A stretch of 10,098 nt of DNA from Methanothrix sp. GTDB lineage: Archaea; Halobacteriota; Methanosarcinia; Methanotrichales; Methanotrichaceae. How positions within the stretch are numbered: position 1 is the first letter of the stretch; each line of letters opens with the position of its first letter. The notes below the pieces were generated by a model that did no database searches, was not told the origin of the DNA, and worked only from the letters and a program-made list of their open reading frames with translations. Location: the NCBI GenBank assembly GCA_023229165.1, contig JALNZQ010000081.1, positions 1 to 10,098 on the forward strand, in the 5' to 3' direction. Positions 5,946 through 10,098 of the stretch are shown in pieces. A program made the position numbers and the translations under genes.

Positions 5946-6953
5946 TCACGTCATGCCCAGCTTTGTGTACTTCGAGTCGATAGCAGCCCCTGCAGTGGGG
6001 GCGGGAGCGGTCCCGGCCTGCACCTGCGCTGCCTCGTGAGCCTTCCAGTCCTCCCAGGTATAAATGCTGGCTTCGTATCCCATGAGCTGCATGGCATACC
6101 AGACTATAGCTGACCGGCTGTAATCATCGGAATAGACCACAATAGGCTTTTCTTTGTCCAGCCTGCTGAAAACAGTGCTCAGGTCCGCCCCGTTTTTGAT
6201 CTTGTCTCCTTTGATCACATTGGACGGATCCAGTGCGATAGAACCAGGTATGCGGCCTTTGCCAAACTCCACGAAAGGCCGTACATCTATGATCTGGGCC
6301 TGGCCGGACTTAACGTACTCGTATTCGGCTATTACCTCAGGCTTGACTTCGGGCTTGTAATCAACGCCAGGCTTTTTGTTCTCTGAGACCTCTTCCGGCA
6401 AGCCCGCTGCCTTCCAGTCAGCCAGGCTTCCGTCCAGGAGTCTCACCTCTTTTTGACCCAGGAAGCTCAGCACCAGGAAGGCAAATTCAGCCTCGCCAGA
6501 ACTCTCTTTGCCGGCGTAAAGAACTATGGAATCGTCCTTGGTGACACCCGCATCTCCCAGGACCTTGGCAAGTTCTTCGTCTGTCTTAAGGCTGCCAACA
6601 CTGTTAAGGAAGTCTTTGCTGGGGATGTGAATGGCGTTCTTGATGTGGGATGCAGAATAGCTGTCTGTGTTGGACACATCCATTACCACATCTGAGCTGG
6701 AAACGCTCTTCATGGACTTGATGATTGCACCGTTAGCGAAAGATGCCACTCTATCGAACGGCTTTTGCGTGCCGCTCCCCGAATTTTCCGCAGCGCTATT
6801 TTGGGCGCTGCCGGTCTGGCCCGTGCCAAGCTCTGAGTTCAGGAAAGCACTGGGATCCCATGTGCCCCCACTGCAACTGCAGCCTGCTTCCACAACGGGA
6901 GCCAAAGCCATCAAGGAAATGATAAGAAATCCAGTTGTATTGAATTTTGTCAT
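5946..6953 (-). CDS. Exported tandem rhodanese-fold protein lacking catalytic cysteines
   Basis: A 335-residue protein beginning with a signal peptide (MTKFNTTGFLIISLMALAPV) that ends at VEAGCSCSGG; cleavage before or at C25 is likely. A lipoprotein anchor is conceivable, but the -3 residue is E, so the lipobox is poor. A low-complexity S/G/A/N linker (40-65) leads to two rhodanese-like domains. Domain 1 is about 80-185 (VVMDVSNTDSYSASHIKNAI, then LLDGSLADWKAAGLP). Domain 2 is about 205-310 (QIIDVRPFVEFGKGRIPGSI, then IYTWEDWKAH). The active-site loops read VLYAGKESSGEA (144-155) and VVYSDDYSRSA (272-282), where sulfurtransferases have a cysteine, so normal sulfur transfer is unlikely. The only cysteines are C25 and C27, at the mature N-terminus. 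It lies 15 bases after arsR, with GAGAGAGG as ribosome binding site. It may be a binding or scaffold protein outside the membrane. Confidence 0.85.
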   Translation of the reverse strand: MTKFNTTGFLIISLMALAPVVEAGCSCSGGTWDPSAFLNSELGTGQTGSAQNSAAENSGSGTQKPFDRVASFANGAIIKSMKSVSSSDVVMDVSNTDSYSASHIKNAIHIPSKDFLNSVGSLKTDEELAKVLGDAGVTKDDSIVLYAGKESSGEAEFAFLVLSFLGQKEVRLLDGSLADWKAAGLPEEVSENKKPGVDYKPEVKPEVIAEYEYVKSGQAQIIDVRPFVEFGKGRIPGSIALDPSNVIKGDKIKNGADLSTVFSRLDKEKPIVVYSDDYSRSAIVWYAMQLMGYEASIYTWEDWKAHEAAQVQAGTAPAPTAGAAIDSKYTKLGMT

Positions 6954-6968
6954 TGACTGTTGCCTCTC

Positions 6969-7361
6969 TCAGACTTTAGTCTCTTTCATCAGCTTCACTA
7001 AATTGAGCATATCGATTACAGCGCCTTCGGACAGCCGGTATCGAGACCATCTTCCGTCCTTGCGTTCTTTGATGAGCCCTGCATCCTTGAGGATGGAGAG
7101 ATGGTGAGAAGTGCTGGATTGCGGTCGGTCCACGCCGACCATGATCTCGCAGACGCATAGCTCGCCTTCCCGCAGAAGCGACAGGATTTTGAGGCGGCAG
7201 GGATCGGCCATGGCCTTGAATATTTCTGCCTCAACTTCAATCTCCTTCTCGTCCAGCTTGCCTGTAATGGTGCGCAGCTTATTGACTTTGCACTCGGCCT
7301 TATCAGCATCTCCAATCAGCCGCGTCATCCTGCAGACAGCCTCTTTCGGAATACATGCCAT
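6969..7361 (-). CDS. arsR: ArsR-family arsenite-responsive repressor
   Basis: A 130-residue winged-helix repressor. EIFKAMADPCRLKILSLL (46-63) opens the domain. ELCVCEI (67-73) is the classical As(III)/Sb(III)-binding box with C69 and C71. QSSTSHHLSILKDAGL (81-96) is the recognition helix, and KERKDGRWSRYRL the wing. Family members sit on the ars promoter and release DNA when the cysteines bind arsenite. I choose ATG 7361, with GAGGATC at 7372-7366, 14 bases after the stop of the small zinc-finger gene. A longer reading from 7433 would overlap that gene almost completely. An N-terminal extension of about 45 residues contributes C3, C10 and C24, any of which could be the third arsenic ligand. 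It is co-directional and tightly spaced with the rhodanese gene and acr3, which it probably controls. Confidence 0.93.
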   Translation of the reverse strand: MACIPKEAVCRMTRLIGDADKAECKVNKLRTITGKLDEKEIEVEAEIFKAMADPCRLKILSLLREGELCVCEIMVGVDRPQSSTSHHLSILKDAGLIKERKDGRWSRYRLSEGAVIDMLNLVKLMKETKV

Positions 7362-7375
7362 AGGCTGATCCTCTT

Positions 7376-7537
7376 TTAGCAGCAACCGCAGCTCTTTTGA
7401 GCCAGGAGGTTTTGCGCTTCTTGCTTCAGACAACCCTCACATATCCTTATTCTGCCTCGCTCTTTGTGACTGACTATGAAGAGGGACTCTACTTCATTAT
7501 TGCAAATTTCGCATTTCACGGGGCTCATTTTGGTCAT
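7376..7537 (-). CDS. Small zinc-finger protein (53 aa) with C-terminal CGCC, first gene of ars operon
   Basis: A short frame from ATG 7537 to TAA 7378-7376. The product has CEIC (9-12) and CEGC (33-36) separated by a basic hairpin-like stretch (SHKERGRIRICEGC), a treble-clef or zinc-ribbon arrangement. A helix follows, then a cysteine cluster SCGCC at the very C-terminus (C50, C52, C53). Seven cysteines in 53 residues, an archaeal ribosome binding site AGGTGA immediately upstream (7545-7540), and a 14-base gap to arsR all speak for a real gene. A second possible start is ATG 7528. Zinc binding by the two CxxC pairs is inferred. The terminal CGCC could bind a thiophilic metal(loid) such as arsenite. 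The exact family is not recognised. Confidence 0.75.
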   Translation of the reverse strand: MTKMSPVKCEICNNEVESLFIVSHKERGRIRICEGCLKQEAQNLLAQKSCGCC

Positions 7538-7616
7538 TTTCACCTTTAACATCTAAATTCCATGCATCTTGATCTGACCCAACTGCAGGGCCGTCTGTAC
7601 ATCCATATTCAGTTAT

Positions 7617-7628
7617 TTCGATATATAA
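7617..7628. repeat. Direct repeat TTCGATATATAA, unit 1
   Basis: The twelve bases TTCGATATATAA recur exactly at 7690-7701. The 73-base spacing is close to seven helical turns, so both units would face the same side of the DNA. The core can act as a TATA box on the minus strand; it could also be an operator half for ArsR. Confidence 0.5.
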
Positions 7629-7689
7629 GATTTTCCCGTCAGAAAGTTAAATCAAAGTACGGCATTTGTCTTTAATTAAATAAAACAAC

Positions 7690-7701
7690 TTCGATATATA
7701 A
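7690..7701. repeat. Direct repeat TTCGATATATAA, unit 2
   Basis: Exact second copy of the element at 7617-7628. On the minus strand it reads TTATATATCGAA preceded by AAATT, again TATA-like. Whether this is a second promoter, a regulator site or both cannot be decided from sequence. Confidence 0.5.
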
Positions 7702-7822
7702 ATTTACAAAACATGCGGCCATAAATTAACAATTGAAAACACAAAAGCTCTTTAAAATATGGTTGATTTAAAGAGATTTAGGCCAATATTTTTTTAATGT
7801 ATGGCTCTATTAATCATAAAGT

Positions 7823-7836
7823 CGAAAGGCTTATAT
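7823..7836 (+). promoter_or_regulatory. BRE/TATA promoter for the thioredoxin-CcdA genes
   Basis: CGAAAGGCTTATAT has the order of an archaeal purine-rich BRE followed by a TATA box. Transcription would start near 7860, giving a leader of about 50 bases to the ATG at 7911. This supports the shorter start for the thioredoxin-like protein. Confidence 0.5.
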
Positions 7837-7910
7837 CCAATAATGTCGATGCTATCTGCATTGGGAATGAGTGTGGAAAAGAATATCAAGCAACGTGGAG
7901 AGTGTATTTG

Positions 7911-8444
7911 ATGGACAAAATTAAGAAAATATCGTCTTTGATTGCGATCATCCTTTTGGCATCCGGCATTAACGCCATGGGATCAGAATATTCTGTCGGA
8001 TCCGGAAATGATGACTGGTGGACCGCATATCCCGATCAGTCCTCAGGCGCCGGCGGCGAAGTTAATCATCCATCCTGGGTCTTGGATGCCCTGAAAAGCA
8101 AACCTGTGCTGATCTATGTGCACAAGTCGTGCAGTTATTGTACGCCTCAGACCGAGGCCGTGCAGAATATAACCGATGAATTCGATGGCCAGATCACATT
8201 TTTCGAGATAGGCGCCGATGGCAGTGATGCCAGGTCCGAGGAAGCCCTGCAGATCTATGATCCCAACGGCGGCACCATGTATGTGCCTCTGACCGTCCTG
8301 TTAACTTTGGCCCCCAATTCCGATGGCGAGGTAGTGCCTGTTTGGCACAGCACAGATGTGGTCACGGGCGACGGCTGGGTCAAGAATTATGCGGAGGATG
8401 CATTAAGCCACTATGATGAAAACTCCGCTGACTGGAATCCGTGA
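7911..8444 (+). CDS. Exported thioredoxin-fold protein with CSYC motif
   Basis: A 177-residue protein. The N-terminus MDKIKKISSLIAIILLASGI followed by NAMGS is a signal peptide or membrane anchor. The mature part carries a thioredoxin fold: strand PVLIYVHKSCSYCTP with the redox pair C74/C77, then QITFFEIGADG, and a probable cis-proline at P126 in MYVPLTVLL. A tryptophan-rich segment (SGNDDWWTAYPD) precedes the fold, and the C-terminus is acidic. Start ATG 7911 is chosen for its hydrophobic leader and GGAG at 7897-7900; an upstream ATG at 7797 would bury the signal sequence. Family members reduce, oxidise or isomerise disulfides outside the cytoplasm. The CcdA fusion starts 25 bases downstream, so the pair is probably one transcript, and the membrane protein may keep this protein reduced. 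The substrate is unknown. Confidence 0.85.
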   Translation: MDKIKKISSLIAIILLASGINAMGSEYSVGSGNDDWWTAYPDQSSGAGGEVNHPSWVLDALKSKPVLIYVHKSCSYCTPQTEAVQNITDEFDGQITFFEIGADGSDARSEEALQIYDPNGGTMYVPLTVLLTLAPNSDGEVVPVWHSTDVVTGDGWVKNYAEDALSHYDENSADWNP

Positions 8445-8469
8445 CGACAGACTCAGAGAAAGGGATCGA

Positions 8470-9885
8470 ATGCCATTGTCAATAAAATGTAAAAAATCCC
8501 TGATATCAGGATCGATCACTCTTTTTGCCGTCTTTTGTTCTATCTTATTTTTGTGCTCGTCCTCTGGCTTATCCCAGGAGGCTATTGCTCCTGATTTTCA
8601 GGCAGTTGACCAGAATGGGAAAGATGTATCCCTAGGCGACTATCGGGGCGAAGCTGTCCTTTTGCACATCACCAACATTGAAAATCCCCTCTGCCGGGAG
8701 TGCGAGCATGCTCTAAATGCTCAGACCAGCCAGCTTTCCCTGCTCGCAAAGAAAGATCCGGGCATAAAAATCATAACCCTCAACGTTCGGAAAAATCCCT
8801 ATTCTAAAGATGGGCCCACCCTGGCCAAAGCCTGGTGGAACATCAATGTAACCTGGTCCTGGATAGAGGACTTTGAGCCCTATCCTCTAACGGGCAAGTA
8901 CATCGACTACTCCACCCTGGAAGGCGGCTTTGCCAACCCTACGTTGATCTTGATCGACAAAGAGGGAAAGGTAACGGGCCTCTATCACGTCTATCAGCTG
9001 GGCAAGGGAGAGATAGACGGCATAAAGAGCGCCGATACTTTGTACAGCGATCTGAAAAGCATAGAAAATGACGAAGCTTCCGGGTTTACGGGCGTAGCAG
9101 CCAGCCAAGGGGTAAACTACCTGGGCATGTTTGCCCTGGGAATTGTAACCTCCCTTTCCCCCTGCTCGGTAGCCCTGCTGCTGGCCATGTTCTCCTACGT
9201 CATGACGGCCCGCAGAAAAGAGGAGTACCTCAAGAAGTCCGCCTCGGCCTCCAAGGAGGGCTTCATGATTGGGGTGGCCTTCACTTTAGGCATGGCCATG
9301 GTCTTCTTCGTAGTGGGGCTGTTCCTCTCCGACATCGGCGTCTTCATTCGCCAGGCCCGTTTCTTCGATCTGGCCGCCGGGCTGCTGATGGTAATCCTGG
9401 GCATAAATATCATCAAGCCCATTGGTGAGATAATCGAGCCGGTGCGCTCTCGCCTCTCTTTGCGCCGGGCTCATTCCGATGCCATTCCCGGTGACTGTGC
9501 GGCTGATAAAAAGGGCATCATGGAGCGGCTGGTACACTTCTCCATGGGCCTCTTCCAGTACTCGGCCTTTATCGGCGCTTTCACTTTAGGGGTCTTCTTT
9601 GCCCTGGGTTGGGCCCCCTGTGCCGTGTCCCTGGTCTTTCCCGTGCTCATCTGGCTCATCTCCCAGAATGTGACGCCCCTGGCGGGTGGCCTGATGCTCT
9701 TTGTCTTCGGCGTCGGCCATGGCGTGCCTGTGATCCCCATAGCTACCTTTTCCCGGGCAGTGGGCGGGCAGATCGGTGAGAAGTATATCTGGGCAGGAAA
9801 GTATGTCACCAAGGTCTTCGGGGTGGCGGTGATCGTGATCGGGTTGATCTACGCGGTGAGGTACCTGGGGTACAAGATGTGGTGA
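8470..9885 (+). CDS. Thioredoxin-like domain fused to CcdA/DsbD-type transmembrane electron carrier
   Basis: A 471-residue fusion. Residues 10-36 form a signal/anchor helix. Residues 38-200 are an AhpC/TlpA-like thioredoxin domain (APDFQAVDQNGKDVSLGDYR, then NPLCRECEHAL with redox pair C75/C78, and FANPTLILIDKEGKV with a probable cis-proline P157). Residues 216-468 contain six membrane helices of CcdA/DsbD-beta type, with the paired membrane cysteines C232 (TSLSPCSVALLLAM) and C384 (FFALGWAPCAVSL). Such domains take electrons from cytoplasmic thioredoxin and pass them to extracytoplasmic thiols. Here the acceptor domain is covalently attached at the N-terminus. ATG 8470 is chosen because AAAGGGATC precedes it and it begins just before the hydrophobic leader; a longer reading from 8413 overlaps the upstream gene. 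The gene is linked to the thioredoxin-fold gene before it and diverges from the ars operon. Confidence 0.9.
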   Translation: MPLSIKCKKSLISGSITLFAVFCSILFLCSSSGLSQEAIAPDFQAVDQNGKDVSLGDYRGEAVLLHITNIENPLCRECEHALNAQTSQLSLLAKKDPGIKIITLNVRKNPYSKDGPTLAKAWWNINVTWSWIEDFEPYPLTGKYIDYSTLEGGFANPTLILIDKEGKVTGLYHVYQLGKGEIDGIKSADTLYSDLKSIENDEASGFTGVAASQGVNYLGMFALGIVTSLSPCSVALLLAMFSYVMTARRKEEYLKKSASASKEGFMIGVAFTLGMAMVFFVVGLFLSDIGVFIRQARFFDLAAGLLMVILGINIIKPIGEIIEPVRSRLSLRRAHSDAIPGDCAADKKGIMERLVHFSMGLFQYSAFIGAFTLGVFFALGWAPCAVSLVFPVLIWLISQNVTPLAGGLMLFVFGVGHGVPVIPIATFSRAVGGQIGEKYIWAGKYVTKVFGVAVIVIGLIYAVRYLGYKMW

Positions 9886-9893
9886 GGGTAGGA

Positions 9894-9907
9894 TAAAAAT
9901 ATTTTTA
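9894..9907 (+). terminator. Poly-T terminator after the CcdA fusion gene
   Basis: Eight bases after the stop codon lies the perfect palindrome AAAAATATTTTT (9895-9906). Its T-run would end transcription in archaea; on the opposite strand the same element offers a T-run too. The following 45 bases, to 9955, are AT-rich and hold nothing else that I can identify. Confidence 0.5.
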
Positions 9908-9955
9908 AATATGATTCCTAAAAACCCGCCAAAAATCAATCATGCGGTCTGATAG

Positions 9956-10098
9956 ATGGGGACAACTCGAGAGGTGGTCGAGTCCGCTCGCCTGGAGCGC
10001 TTGCCTGTAGTCAACTTTGCCGCCGGAGGCGTGGCAACACCCGCAGACGCCGCCCTCATGATGCAACTGGGAGCCGATGGCGTCTTTGTGGGCTCAGG
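9956..10098 (+). pseudogene. pdxS: N-terminally truncated pyridoxal 5'-phosphate synthase PdxS fragment
   Basis: From ATG 9956 the frame encodes a C-terminal piece of PdxS, the synthase subunit that builds pyridoxal phosphate from ribose 5-phosphate, glyceraldehyde 3-phosphate and ammonia. LERLPVVNFAAGGVATPADA and the following ALMMQLGADGVFVGSG are near-consensus for the family, around residues 200-240 of about 295. A TAG stop (9953-9955) sits directly before the ATG. No remnant of the first 190 or so residues, which contain the ribose-binding lysine and the barrel start, is seen upstream in any frame. The fragment runs out of the window, so its 3' end is unknown. It is probably a 5'-deleted duplicate left by recombination; a very short expressed protein cannot be excluded. 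Confidence 0.8.

Larger units (their letters stand above)
7538..7910. promoter_or_regulatory. Divergent intergenic control region of the ars operon and thioredoxin genes
   Basis: This AT-rich stretch of 373 bases separates the minus-strand arsenic operon from the plus-strand thioredoxin genes. It holds a 12-bp direct repeat at 7617-7628 and 7690-7701, TATA-like elements for both directions, a TTTAATTAAA palindrome (7671-7680) and TTTAAAATAT (7751-7760). On the minus strand the first repeat reads TTATATATCGAA and would serve as a TATA box about 85-90 bases before the zinc-finger start. A plus-strand reading frame from ATG 7797 runs into the thioredoxin gene, but it has no ribosome binding site and starts upstream of the best promoter. 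Confidence 0.6.

Noticed and set aside
7362..7433. Longer ArsR start at 7433
   Set aside because: It would overlap the 53-aa zinc-finger gene and lacks a ribosome binding site; ATG 7361 has GAGGATC in place.
7797..7910. Longer start for the thioredoxin-like protein
   Set aside because: No ribosome binding site, it lies upstream of the best BRE/TATA element, and it would place 38 residues ahead of the signal peptide.
8887..9939. Several minus-strand ORFs beneath the CcdA fusion gene
   Set aside because: They are antisense shadows of a clearly coding membrane protein with conserved motifs.
1..10098. CRISPR array, tRNA or rRNA genes, complete insertion sequence
   Set aside because: No regular short repeats with spacers, no tRNA-like cloverleaf and no transposase reading frame were noticed on reading through; no computational scan could be run.

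Overview
The window looks like chromosomal DNA of a methanogenic archaeon, most likely Methanosarcinales or Methanotrichales (Methanothrix-like). The basis is archaeal GGTGA/GAGG-type ribosome binding sites, BRE/TATA-like promoters, poly-T terminators, a cysteine-rich DUF3795 protein, and the style of the arsenic and thiol-redox genes. The lineage is inferred; no rRNA or methanogenesis gene is present to prove it.

Left half (1-4000) is accessory and rearranged. A 5'-truncated DUF3795 gene (1-346) and a damaged second copy (951-1340) form a 360-bp direct repeat with a 988-bp period. A YhbS-like GNAT acetyltransferase (376-882) lies between them. Then come two genes of unknown function: a 419-aa protein with a C-terminal HEPN-like Rx4H motif (1426-2685) and a helical protein of about 269 aa (2862-3671). 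The GNAT and 419-aa genes are each followed by a TAACAA-plus-GG-rich tail resembling the left half of an integron attC site. After 3671 there is a nested inverted repeat, then a frameshifted 3' remnant of an arsenite efflux gene on the minus strand.

Middle: a class I SAM-dependent methyltransferase (4010-4723, plus) converges on an apparent arsenic operon on the minus strand. In transcription order this is a 53-aa cysteine-rich zinc-finger protein (7537-7376), ArsR (7361-6969), an exported double-rhodanese-fold protein lacking both catalytic cysteines (6953-5946), and the Acr3 arsenite permease (5905-4829).

Right: diverging from this operon across a promoter region (7538-7910) with a 12-bp direct repeat spaced 73 bp are an exported CxxC thioredoxin-like protein (7911-8444) and a fusion of an exported thioredoxin-like domain to a CcdA/DsbD-type membrane domain (8470-9885). 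Together they could move electrons across the membrane to extracytoplasmic thiols. The window ends in an N-terminally truncated pdxS (9956 onward).

Working picture: ArsR, possibly with the small zinc-finger protein, controls arsenite export. The divergent genes and the rhodanese-like protein form an extracytoplasmic thiol/disulfide module next to it. No arsenate reductase ArsC is visible. The link between export and the thiol module is inferred from gene order and a shared intergenic region only.
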